Source: an uncultured Acidobacteriota bacterium | Lineage (GTDB): Bacteria; Acidobacteriota; Terriglobia; Terriglobales; Acidobacteriaceae | Length of the DNA stretch: 6,507 bases | Reading direction: 5' to 3' | Assembly (NCBI GenBank): GCA_903932385.1 | Contig: CAIZGA010000638.1 | Location: forward strand, 1 to 6,507 | In this document: piece by piece, positions 1 through 5,587 of the stretch | Layout: every line of letters starts with the position of its first letter | Numbering within the stretch: position 1 is the stretch's first letter | Position numbers and translations under genes: made by a program | The notes under the pieces: generated by a model | Told to the model about the DNA's origin: nothing | Database searches by the model: none | Seen by the model: only the letters and a program-made list of their open reading frames with translations

Positions 1-119
1 GACTCGCCGACGACAACACAATCTATTTTCTCTACCGCTTTCGTCAGGAAATGGAATCGGGCGGAAGTACACTCGCCGCCGTTCGTCGAACTCTGCTGGG
101 AACCGGTCGCGCGGCGGGC
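1..119 (+). pseudogene. Fragment of an RND/MMPL-type transporter (internal piece only)
   Basis: Reading codons from base 3 gives LADDNTIYFLYRFRQE, then a Gly-rich turn and a TLLGTGRA stretch. This matches the pattern seen in RND/MMPL permeases, where a Gly-x-x-x-Asp-(N/D)-T-I-(H/Y)-F-L membrane segment is followed by a charged R-(Y/F)-R-x-E loop, an Ala-Val-x-x-T-L helix and a Thr-Gly-(R/K)-Ala turn into the next helix. The bases before codon 1 ('ga') fit the expected Gly codon. After about base 116 the hydrophobic helix that should follow TGRA is missing; the frame turns into Arg/Cys-rich sequence and stops at TGA 198-200, because that DNA is the antisense of the VWA gene. Only about 39 residues are therefore present, open at the left edge and cut at the right. 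The family call rests on motif memory. A competing minus-strand reading of the same bases cannot be fully excluded. Confidence 0.45.
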
Positions 120-831
120 CGGGTTCTGAGTCGCCGAGCGCTTTGCCGCTGCCGTGGCCGAGTTCATTGCGCGGCGTGGAGAAGCCGAGCGAATAAATGA
201 TGGTGTTGGTGTCGGTGATGGCGCGGAGGGTCTGGCTGAGATCGGAGTGGCTGTGGTGGTCGATGGTTTCGCTGAAGAGCAGGATGGCGCGGCGGAAATT
301 ATCGGGCTGCTGGCGCAACATGCCGACGGAATAATTGAGAGCGTCGAGGATGGCGGCGCCGTCATTGCCGGGCGTGATGTTTTGCATGGCGGCGGAGATG
401 GTGCGCATGTTGGAGGTGAAGGGCTGCTCGATGTGCGGGGTGGAGTCGAAGCTGACGATGGCGACGCGATGGCGAACGCCGCCGACGAGGTTGTCGAGAA
501 AGTTGCCGAGGTTGGCAAGCTTGTCGAGTTCATGCGCGCCGACAGCGCCGTTTTCCACGACGATGACGAGGGCGAGCGGCTGCGAATCTGTGTCGTCAAT
601 GAGAGAAAGTTTTTGCGGAACGCCGTTGTCGGTGAGGGAAAAATCGTTGGCGGTGAGAGTGTAGACGAGCTGGCCGGATTTGGTGCGGACGAGCGCGGGG
701 ACGAGGACGAGCGTGGTTTGCGTGGTGAGGATGAGGCCGGAGGTGGGCGGCATCTGCAAAGGCGGCTGTGGAGCTTGGGCGAGCGCGGTGGCCGGGAGCA
801 GAGCGGCGAGGATGAGGGAGCGGAGATTCAT
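1..831 (-). CDS. Secreted VWA-like protein (VWFA-related Acidobacterial domain type), 3' end disrupted or missing
   Basis: The frame begins at ATG 831-829 and stays open to base 1 (277 codons, no stop). Residues 1-19 form a signal peptide (MNLRSLILAALLPATALAQ), so the product is probably exported. Residues 40-80 read like the family's N-terminal beta region (VLVPALVRTKSGQLVYTL, then NDFSLTDNGVPQKLSLID). A VWA-like fold follows at about 85-218: the core strand LALVIVVENGAVG, the strand HRVAIVSFDS and the strand RRAILLFSETIDHHS. The usual MIDAS motif DxSxS is absent; Glu93-Asn94-Gly95 stands in its place, so metal binding is doubtful. Recognisable sequence ends near residue 235 (base about 125). 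The rest of the frame overlaps a plus-strand transporter-like fragment and is probably not native; the domain's C-terminal part is missing. ATG 831 lies 9 bases after the rmuC stop on the same strand, with no Shine-Dalgarno sequence. The role is unknown; related proteins are usually annotated as extracellular VWA proteins. Confidence 0.7.
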   Translation of the reverse strand, partial: MNLRSLILAALLPATALAQAPQPPLQMPPTSGLILTTQTTLVLVPALVRTKSGQLVYTLTANDFSLTDNGVPQKLSLIDDTDSQPLALVIVVENGAVGAHELDKLANLGNFLDNLVGGVRHRVAIVSFDSTPHIEQPFTSNMRTISAAMQNITPGNDGAAILDALNYSVGMLRQQPDNFRRAILLFSETIDHHSHSDLSQTLRAITDTNTIIYSLGFSTPRNELGHGSGKALGDSEPGPPRDRFPAEFDERRRVYFRPIPFPDESGRENRLCCRRRV

Positions 832-840
832 AACACACTT

Positions 841-2292
841 TTAAATATCTATGATCTCTGAGTCTGATTCTTCTATAGGCAGGAGGTAATTCGTATCGTC
901 ATCAACTTCCTCAGATGATGGTAACGAACGCACGGCCTTGCCAGTTAATGCTTTTCGACTTTTTGCACCTAGCTGTGCGAGCTTTCCAGACGCACTTGTA
1001 ATCTGCCTTTCAACACGCCTTGAACTGTCATCATATGCCTTCAATGCTGCCTTCAAAGCATTTCCCAGCTTGGCGAAGTCCTCTAAGAAACGTGTGAGTT
1101 CAGTGTTTAGCTTCGCACCCTCATCAGAAATTTTCTGAGCATTGACTGCCAATTTTTGTTCGGTCCATCCATACCTTATTACTTTCAGCAATCCAATAAG
1201 TGTTCCTGGAGTAGTAATGAGGATTTTTTTCGACAGAGCATCTTCCATAAGGGACGGCTCTTTTTCCAGTGCCATAGCAAGAAATGATTCATTTGGAAGA
1301 AACATGACCACGAAATCAGGACTTCCAGCAAGCTTCTGCATATAGTCGGTTTTTGCAAGATTACTTATATGTGCTCTTACTGCTTTTCCGTGTTTAAACA
1401 ACGCAGCACTTTTCGCTTCATCTGTGGTTGCATCGATATATTGAAGAAATGCATCCATTGGAGTTTTTGCATCAACAGCAATTTTCCGCCCACCTGGCAT
1501 ACGTACAGTCATATCAGGACGTATAACTCTTTCATCGTATCCAAGCGATGAGTCTTGAAATGTCACATCACAATGTTCTTCCATTTGCGCCAGCTCAATG
1601 CAGTTCTTGAGTTGAACTTCGCCCCAACGACCGCGTACTGTAGGTTTCTTCAAAGCATCCTTGAGCCCACTTGCTTGTCTTGCTACTTCAGCTGCTTGCT
1701 CAATTGATTGCCGTAATTGTTCTTCGATTGATCCAAATGCCTTTTCGCGTTTATTCTCTAAGTCTTTTGTTGCATCACCAATGGCCTTTATGCCATCTTG
1801 GATAGGTTTGACCAGCTGAGCAATTTTCTCTTGACGTAAGGCTGTTTCAGAATCGGCAGCTTTATACTGGAGATCGAGAACACGTTTTGCATTGTCTAAA
1901 AATTGTTCACTATTGGCTTTTAGTGCCTCTGCAGAAAGTTGTGTGAACTTCGCTTTCATGTGTTCATCACGTTTATCTAGCTGTTCGCGTTCTTCTTTTA
2001 AAGCCTTCTCACGCTCTTCAATACTTGTTGATAAAGATGCATATTGCTTATCTAGCTCTCTAATAGTTAAGTCGCGTTCAGCAATCAAGCGAGTCACATC
2101 AGCAAGTTGATCTTCATGCACACGTGCTGCGGCCAGATCGATTTCAAGTTTTTGCCGTTGTTTTTCTGCTTCATCAGCTCTAACTCTTTCATTTGCAGCG
2201 TTTGACTCTGCCCTCAATAATCGAGGCTTTGTGAAGAAATACACAGTTACTGCGCCGATAATGAATCCAATAATGCACCATATTCCTTGCAT
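841..2292 (-). CDS. rmuC: DNA recombination protein RmuC family
   Basis: The product has 483 residues, close to the size of E. coli RmuC. RmuC proteins are membrane-anchored, nuclease-like proteins that limit DNA inversions at short inverted repeats. Residues 3-20 form one transmembrane segment (GIWCIIGFIIGAVTVYFF). About 22-130 is a charged coiled coil rich in Glu, Lys, Arg and Gln. The RmuC domain spans about 155-430, with the hallmark RGRWGEVQL at 220-228, RPDMTVRMPGG at 258-268 followed by IAVDAKTPMDAF (a PD-(D/E)xK-like core with Asp274 and Lys276), FLPNESFLAMAL at 331-342 and TTPGTLIGLLK near 360-370. The C-terminus is acidic. I chose ATG 2292-2290 because the membrane anchor starts there; the frame continues 113 codons upstream, but that part looks non-coding. 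There is no clear Shine-Dalgarno sequence. GC is only about 38-40% in two hand-counted lines, against about 68% in neighbouring genes, which suggests horizontal acquisition. Family assignment is firm; the cellular role here is inferred. Confidence 0.93.
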   Translation of the reverse strand: MQGIWCIIGFIIGAVTVYFFTKPRLLRAESNAANERVRADEAEKQRQKLEIDLAAARVHEDQLADVTRLIAERDLTIRELDKQYASLSTSIEEREKALKEEREQLDKRDEHMKAKFTQLSAEALKANSEQFLDNAKRVLDLQYKAADSETALRQEKIAQLVKPIQDGIKAIGDATKDLENKREKAFGSIEEQLRQSIEQAAEVARQASGLKDALKKPTVRGRWGEVQLKNCIELAQMEEHCDVTFQDSSLGYDERVIRPDMTVRMPGGRKIAVDAKTPMDAFLQYIDATTDEAKSAALFKHGKAVRAHISNLAKTDYMQKLAGSPDFVVMFLPNESFLAMALEKEPSLMEDALSKKILITTPGTLIGLLKVIRYGWTEQKLAVNAQKISDEGAKLNTELTRFLEDFAKLGNALKAALKAYDDSSRRVERQITSASGKLAQLGAKSRKALTGKAVRSLPSSEEVDDDTNYLLPIEESDSEIIDI

Positions 2293-2301
2293 ATGGCCTG
2301 T

Positions 2302-2330
2302 AGTATATGCCCTAAGAGTCACGAATCGAA
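2302..2330 (-). promoter_or_regulatory. Candidate rmuC promoter (near-leaderless)
   Basis: On the minus strand a TATACT hexamer (2307-2302, 5 of 6 to the sigma-70 -10 consensus) lies 9 bases before the rmuC ATG. A weak TTCGAT (2330-2325) sits 17 bases further upstream as a possible -35. Initiation at the usual distance would fall about 3 bases before the ATG, which would agree with the absence of a ribosome binding site. The -35 match is poor (3 of 6), so this is tentative. Confidence 0.3.
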
Positions 2331-2428
2331 AACCCCAAACAAAATTCGATTGAAAGCAAGAATGCCTGATTCTCGAAATGGGTCTGGAACTAAAACCTCC
2401 ACTAGAGCTTGACGGAAGTGGTAGTGTT

Positions 2429-2465
2429 TGCTTGCCAATCTGCGGGATTGCTTTACACTGCTTTA
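2429..2465 (+). repeat. Helically phased TGCTT repeats over the acpP promoter
   Basis: TGCTTTA occurs at 2449-2455 and again at 2459-2465, exactly 10 bases apart. A shorter copy, TGCTTG, lies at 2429-2434, 20 bases before the first. All three fall on the same face of the helix. They overlap the -35 region and the -10 hexamer of the proposed acpP promoter, the place expected for an operator or activator site. No regulator can be named, and short T-rich repeats can arise by chance. Confidence 0.3.
2432..2459 (+). promoter_or_regulatory. Candidate sigma-70-type promoter for acpP-fabF
   Basis: TTGCCA (2432-2437, 5 of 6 to consensus) is followed after 16 bases by TACACT (2454-2459, 4 of 6). Initiation would be near 2466, giving an acpP leader of about 180 nt. 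It is the best sigma-70-like pair I found in the 356-base gap between rmuC and acpP, and it sits where composition changes from AT-rich to GC-rich. Confidence 0.45.
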
Positions 2466-2648
2466 GGCGGTAAGTAGACTGAAATCTCGGGGCAATCCAA
2501 CTGAGGACCCGTGAAGCAGCCGGCACCGTGCGCAGGCAAGGCGGCGAAAGCCGTTGGGAACCATGAACATGTGGCTGGCAGCATGTACCACCGCAGCGAA
2601 ATTGGCCAAGGGACAAAAGTCCCGAAGGCACTATGACAGGAGAATGTG
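2466..2648 (+). promoter_or_regulatory. Long acpP leader with small hairpins
   Basis: The acpP 5' region is about 180 nt if the proposed promoter is right. It contains a CGGC-GAAA-GCCG tetraloop hairpin (2542-2553), an ACATG/CATGT stem (2567-2571 with 2582-2586) and GGGAC-AAAA-GTCCC (2610-2623). The last ends about 14 bases before the acpP ribosome binding site, AGGAG at 2638-2642. None is followed by a U-run, so they do not look like terminators. I could not match the leader to a riboswitch or other RNA family by eye. It may be regulatory or simply untranslated sequence. Confidence 0.3.
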
Positions 2649-2649
2649 A
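2563..2649 (+). CDS. Possible 28-residue upstream ORF overlapping the acpP start
   Basis: ATG 2563 opens a frame of 28 codons ending at TGA 2647-2649. The stop shares its final A with the acpP ATG (TGATG), the usual geometry of translational coupling. The peptide starts [17 protein letters not shown] and ends in a basic stretch ([11 protein letters not shown]). An alternative start is ATG 2569. No good ribosome binding site precedes ATG 2563. The frame also contains the acpP ribosome binding site. A short open frame in GC-rich DNA is not surprising, so I regard this as a candidate only. Confidence 0.18.
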   Translation: MNMWLAACTTAAKLAKGQKSRRHYDRRM

Positions 2650-2891
2650 TGGCCGTAGAAGACAAGGTAAAACAGATCATCGTAGAGCAGCTGCAGGTGG
2701 ACGAGGCAGAGGTAACCCCCAACGCATCGTTCCAGGAAGACCTGGGCGCCGACTCGCTGGACGTTGTCGAGCTGGTGATGCAGTTTGAAGAAGCATTCGA
2801 CATCCAGATTCCGGACGAAGATGCGGAAAAAATCAAGACGGTAAAGGACGCGATTGATTACATCGCGAAGAATGCGAAAGGCGGCAAATAG
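2649..2891 (+). CDS. acpP: Acyl carrier protein
   Basis: The product has 80 residues, the normal length for a bacterial acyl carrier protein. It is a small acidic cytoplasmic four-helix protein that carries growing acyl chains as thioesters on a phosphopantetheine arm in type II fatty acid synthesis. The attachment site is the Asp-Ser-Leu motif in [13 protein letters not shown], Ser36. Helix I is [15 protein letters not shown], and the acidic helix II/III region ([15 protein letters not shown]) follows, as expected for docking to partner enzymes. I chose ATG 2649 over GTG 2646 because AGGAG at 2638-2642 gives a 6-base spacing and the conserved start is MAVEDKV-like. fabF follows 2 bases after the stop, so the two are probably co-transcribed from the promoter near 2432-2459. 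Codon use is GC-rich like fabF and unlike rmuC. Identification is secure. Confidence 0.97.
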   Translation: MAVEDKVKQIIVEQLQVDEAEVTPNASFQEDLGADSLDVVELVMQFEEAFDIQIPDEDAEKIKTVKDAIDYIAKNAKGGK

Positions 2892-2893
2892 CC

Positions 2894-4141
2894 TTGCAGC
2901 GTCGCGTTGTCGTTACTGGGCTGGGCCTCATCTGCGGAGTGGGAAATACAGCAGCTGAGATCTGGCAAAGCCTGCTTGCTGGAAAAAGCGGCATGGCGCC
3001 CATCGTCGGTTTTGATACCGAGGGGCATTCCGTGCGCTTTGCCGCCGAGGTGAAAAACTTCGACGAGTTGCAATTCGTGGACAAAAAAGAGTCGCGCAAG
3101 ATGGGGCGGTTCATCCACTTTGCACTGGCGGCAACAGCCGAGGCGATGGCGCAGGCGGGAGTGCAGGTGACTCCGGAAAATGCGGAGAACATCGGCGTAC
3201 ACATCGGGTCCGGCATTGGCGGATTCGATGTGATTGAACGCGAGCACTCTGCGTTGCTTGCGGGCGGGCCACGAAAGATATCGCCGTTCTTTATACCCGC
3301 GGCGATTGTGAACCTGGCGGCGGGGCACGTGAGCATCAAGTACGGAGCCAAGGGGCCGAACCAGGCAGCGGCGACGGCCTGCACCACCAGCGCACACTCG
3401 ATTGGCGATGCGTACCGGATTATCGAACGCGGCGACGCGGACGTGATGATTGCGGGCGGAGCCGAGGCGGCGATTACGCCGATGGGCGTGGGCGGATTTG
3501 CGGCGATGCGCGCACTCTCCACACGGAATGAAGACCCGACGCATGCCTGCCGGCCCTTTGACAAGGACCGCGACGGTTTTGTGGTGGGCGAAGGCGCCGG
3601 CATTCTGATTCTGGAAGAGCTGGAGTTTGCCAAGGCCCGCGGGGCAAAAATCCTGGCGGAAGTCATCGGCTACGGCATGAGTTCAGATGCGTACCACATG
3701 ACCGGCATGGCGCCGGATGGCGAGGGCTGCTACCGCTCGATGCGCAATGCGTTGAAGAGCGCGCACCTGCAGCCGGAGCAGATTGATTATGTGAATGCGC
3801 ACGCGACTTCCACACCGCTGGGCGATGCGATGGAATCGAAAGCGATGGAGACGTTGTTTGGCGAGCATGCGCTGAGCCACAAGCTGCTGATTAGTTCGAC
3901 CAAGTCCATGACCGGGCATTTGCTGGGTGGCGCGGGCGGACTGGAGGCGGGCATCACGATTATGGCGATGCAGAATGGAATTGTGCCGCCGACGGTGAAC
4001 CTGGACAATGTGGATCCGGCATGCCGGTTGAATTATGTTCCGAAGACTCCGGTGAAGCAGCAAGTGACGTATGCGCTTTCAAACTCGTTTGGGTTTGGCG
4101 GAACGAATGGGTCACTGGTTTTCAAAAACTGGACTGAGTAA
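2894..4141 (+). CDS. fabF: 3-oxoacyl-[acyl-carrier-protein] synthase II (FabF / KAS II)
   Basis: The product has 415 residues, typical for KAS II. The enzyme condenses malonyl-ACP with acyl-ACP, releasing CO2, and so elongates the fatty acid chain in the cytoplasm. It opens with the conserved RRVVVTGLGLICGVGN strand. The thiolase-fold catalytic triad is visible: Cys163 in ATACTTSAHSIGDAY, His303 in NAHATSTPLGD and His342 in STKSMTGHLLGGAGGLE. RPFDKDRDGFVVGEGAG at 220-236 and the C-terminal NSFGFGGTNGSLVF (397-410) are also standard. I chose TTG 2894 as start because the family's first strand begins right after it, no in-frame ATG or GTG lies between the acpP stop and that strand, and AAAGGCGG (2877-2884, inside acpP) can act as a ribosome binding site 9 bases upstream. 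The gap to acpP is 2 bases, implying a coupled operon. Transcription probably ends at the hairpin at 4162-4192. Confidence 0.96.
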   Translation: MQRRVVVTGLGLICGVGNTAAEIWQSLLAGKSGMAPIVGFDTEGHSVRFAAEVKNFDELQFVDKKESRKMGRFIHFALAATAEAMAQAGVQVTPENAENIGVHIGSGIGGFDVIEREHSALLAGGPRKISPFFIPAAIVNLAAGHVSIKYGAKGPNQAAATACTTSAHSIGDAYRIIERGDADVMIAGGAEAAITPMGVGGFAAMRALSTRNEDPTHACRPFDKDRDGFVVGEGAGILILEELEFAKARGAKILAEVIGYGMSSDAYHMTGMAPDGEGCYRSMRNALKSAHLQPEQIDYVNAHATSTPLGDAMESKAMETLFGEHALSHKLLISSTKSMTGHLLGGAGGLEAGITIMAMQNGIVPPTVNLDNVDPACRLNYVPKTPVKQQVTYALSNSFGFGGTNGSLVFKNWTE

Positions 4142-4161
4142 ATAAATTTTCAGAGCAAGAG

Positions 4162-4192
4162 AAAAAGCGTGGCCTTTGGGCCACGCTTTTTT
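4162..4192. terminator. Bidirectional intrinsic terminator between convergent genes
   Basis: AAGCGTGGCC (4165-4174) pairs perfectly with GGCCACGCTT (4179-4188) around a TTTG loop, and three more A-T pairs extend the stem to 13 bp. A T-run (4187-4192) follows on the plus strand, and the A-run at 4162-4166 gives a U-run on the minus strand. It lies 20 bases after the fabF stop and 16 bases beyond the stop of the convergent membrane-protein gene, so it can end both transcripts. Confidence 0.9.
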
Positions 4193-4208
4193 GTTGCTGC
4201 GAATGCGG

Positions 4209-4940
4209 CTAGCTAAAGAGTGAACCGAGCATTTGCAGTCCGATGTAGCCGAGCCACCAGCCGAAGACGACGATGGCGGCGGAGCTGCGGCGGATGCCGG
4301 CGACGGTGGAGATGCCGAGGGTGAGCAGGACGGCGGTCCAGATGCTGAAGACGTCGAGTGCGGTGAGCAGGGCGATGATTGGCGCAGGAATGGAGGTGCC
4401 ATCAAGGTAGAAGCCGATGTTGGTGCCGATGGGATTTTTGATGTAGAAATTTTCGCCGGTGAGGCCGAAGGCGGCCATCAAAATGATGATGAGGAAATAT
4501 ATGAGGAGCGGGAGCGAGGCGTAATACCAGACGGCGAGCAGACGGGTGTAGGTGGCGCGGCCGCCGAAGATGAAGTTGGCGCTGCCGAGGAAGAGCGAGG
4601 CGATGGCGAGCGCACCGATGATGGAGAGGATGGGCGAGCCCCACATCAACTTCATGGAAGTGGCGATGGAGTCGCGGACCTTTGGTTCGAGCAGAGGGTT
4701 CTGAGCGAGTTGCGTGGCGAGGCGCGGGCTGTGCGCGATGATGCCATCGATGATGGTTTCCATGCCGACGCGGCTGATGACGACGGCGCAATAAACAAGG
4801 CTGACGATGGCGGAGAGCAGCCAGGGCAGCCACCAGCTGGCGCTGCGGTTGATGTCTGCAAAAGTTTTTGTAGGGGCAATAAAGGTATTGGTGATGCGCT
4901 GGAGTTGCGAGAGCGCTGGAGCGGATTCCTGTTCTGACAT
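4209..4940 (-). CDS. Yip1-like integral membrane protein
   Basis: The product has 243 residues with about five predicted transmembrane segments: roughly 36-58 (SWWLPWLLSAIVSLVYCAVV), 103-125, 133-160 (LLAVWYYASLPLLIYFLIII), 185-212 and 219-241. The N-terminal part, with TNTFIAPTKTFADINRSASWWLPW, resembles the opening of bacterial Yip1/YIP1-family membrane proteins, in which a short 'xxPxxtF' helix precedes the first Trp-rich membrane segment. The function of bacterial members is not established; no catalytic motif is visible. Start ATG 4940-4938 is well supported by AAGGAG (4952-4947) with 6-base spacing. The gene converges on fabF, with a shared terminator, and diverges from the small exported-protein gene on its other side. 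Membrane localisation is firm; the family name is moderately sure. Confidence 0.8.
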   Translation of the reverse strand: MSEQESAPALSQLQRITNTFIAPTKTFADINRSASWWLPWLLSAIVSLVYCAVVISRVGMETIIDGIIAHSPRLATQLAQNPLLEPKVRDSIATSMKLMWGSPILSIIGALAIASLFLGSANFIFGGRATYTRLLAVWYYASLPLLIYFLIIILMAAFGLTGENFYIKNPIGTNIGFYLDGTSIPAPIIALLTALDVFSIWTAVLLTLGISTVAGIRRSSAAIVVFGWWLGYIGLQMLGSLFS

Positions 4941-4981
4941 GGATATCTCCTTGAGAAAAATGGCAATGGAGGGATGGTGGA

Positions 4982-5010
4982 ATTGTAGACGGCAGGGGTG
5001 GGGGATGCAC
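4982..5010 (-). promoter_or_regulatory. Candidate promoter of the Yip1-like gene
   Basis: On the minus strand TACAAT (4987-4982, 5 of 6 to the -10 consensus) is preceded, 17 bases upstream, by a weak GTGCAT (5010-5005). The transcript would begin near 4975, about 35 nt before ATG 4940. Only the -10 element is convincing. Confidence 0.3.
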
Positions 5011-5031
5011 GAAAAGAATTGGGGATGGATG

Positions 5032-5061
5032 TTGACATTGGATAAACGACGCTAATAGGAT
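5032..5061 (+). promoter_or_regulatory. Candidate sigma-70-type promoter of the small exported-protein gene
   Basis: A perfect TTGACA (5032-5037) is followed after 18 bases by TAGGAT (5056-5061, 4 of 6). TAATAG at 5053-5058 is a poorer alternative with a 15-base spacer. Initiation near 5068 would leave a leader of about 45 nt that includes the AGGAG ribosome binding site at 5104-5108. Confidence 0.42.
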
Positions 5062-5113
5062 GCTCGCTCTGTAATGAGTTCAATTCGTAAGTGATGAAAA
5101 GTCAGGAGCAGTG

Positions 5114-5512
5114 ATGAACAACACAATACGAAGGATGATGGCAGCAGGAGCCGTGCTGGCCATGGTGGTTGCAGGATACGGAACAGCGAGTGCGCAGACA
5201 GCCGTGAAGCCGGCGACAGCGCAGGTGTCGCAGCCGGACATGGCGCAAGTGCAACTGACGTGCAGAAAGGCCGGTGTGGGAATCTCATCGTCAGTGGCTG
5301 ACAAGCAGGCGCTGTTGTCTGCAGTGCGAACGAAGAACACTGATATTGCATCGCAGATTCTGCTGAAGAATGGATTTACGGCGCAGCAGCTGAAGGGTGC
5401 AGCGATATCCTTACAGGACAACACGGGTGGACAGGGCACGGCGGCAAAAATAAAAATCACCGTCAATGCTGATTGTTGCCCACTGAAAATCGTGATCATT
5501 ATTAGTTTTTAA
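5114..5512 (+). CDS. Small exported protein of unknown function with C-terminal Cys-Cys
   Basis: I do not recognise a family for this 132-residue protein. Residues 1-28 are a clear Sec signal peptide: basic NNTIRR, hydrophobic MMAAGAVLAMVVAGYG, then TASA|Q with cleavage likely after Ala27. The mature part has a Gln/Ala/Thr-rich linker (29-48), a single Cys50 in LTCRKAG, a helical stretch (VADKQALLSAVRTKNTDIAS, 61-80), a Gly-rich turn (NTGGQGTA, 103-110) and a strongly beta-prone tail (KIKITVNADCCPLKIVIIIS, 112-131) with Cys121-Cys122. ATG 5114 is preferred over GTG 5111 because AGGAG at 5104-5108 is correctly spaced. It is monocistronic, with its own promoter and terminator. Three cysteines in an exported protein suggest a disulfide, or modification. 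A processed peptide is conceivable but unsupported, since no maturation gene is visible nearby. Confidence 0.8.
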   Translation: MNNTIRRMMAAGAVLAMVVAGYGTASAQTAVKPATAQVSQPDMAQVQLTCRKAGVGISSSVADKQALLSAVRTKNTDIASQILLKNGFTAQQLKGAAISLQDNTGGQGTAAKIKITVNADCCPLKIVIIISF

Positions 5513-5548
5513 ATTGCAGCGATGAGTTGAAGTTGCAAAGCAGGAGAG

Positions 5549-5580
5549 ACGGTGCGGCGAAAGCTGCGCCGTTTTTCTTT
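5549..5580 (+). terminator. Intrinsic terminator of the small exported-protein gene
   Basis: ACGGTGCGGC (5549-5558) pairs with GCTGCGCCGT (5563-5572) around a GAAA tetraloop, giving 10 pairs including two G-T wobbles. A T-rich tract (TTTTTCTTT, 5572-5580) follows. It lies 36 bases after the stop codon. The opposite strand lacks a U-run, so it serves the plus strand only. Confidence 0.85.
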
Positions 5581-5587
5581 GCGGAGA

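Noticed and set aside
154..861. Long plus-strand open frame (235 codons) opposite the VWA gene
   Set aside because: It is a shadow of GC-rich antisense DNA: Gly/Glu/Asp/Ala-rich, no family features, while the minus frame has a signal peptide and VWA-like strands.
2324..2351. Inverted repeat AATCGAA...TTCGATT upstream of rmuC as a mobile-element end
   Set aside because: The arms are seven bases with a 14-base loop. There is no second copy at the other side of rmuC and no transposase.
2542..2553. CGGC-GAAA-GCCG hairpin as a terminator or attenuator
   Set aside because: The stem is only four pairs and no U-run follows.
2490..2560. Resemblance to a TPP riboswitch (CTGAG, ACCCGTGAA) or to SRP RNA (GAAGCAGCC)
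   Set aside because: Only short pieces match. The conserved GAACCTGAT element of TPP and the GGTCAGG/GGAAGG core of SRP RNA are absent.
2293..2631. N-terminal extension of RmuC up to codon 2631
   Set aside because: The extra 113 residues look non-coding (Cys, Ser, Pro and Arg scattered), cover the acpP promoter and leader, and precede the natural membrane anchor at MQGIW.
2833..3666. Minus-strand open frames opposite fabF
   Set aside because: fabF is unmistakable on the plus strand, and the antisense products have no recognisable features.
4233..4937. Plus-strand open frame (234 codons) opposite the Yip1-like gene
   Set aside because: It is a low-complexity Asp/Gly/Glu/Ala product; the minus frame has a strong ribosome binding site and five membrane segments.
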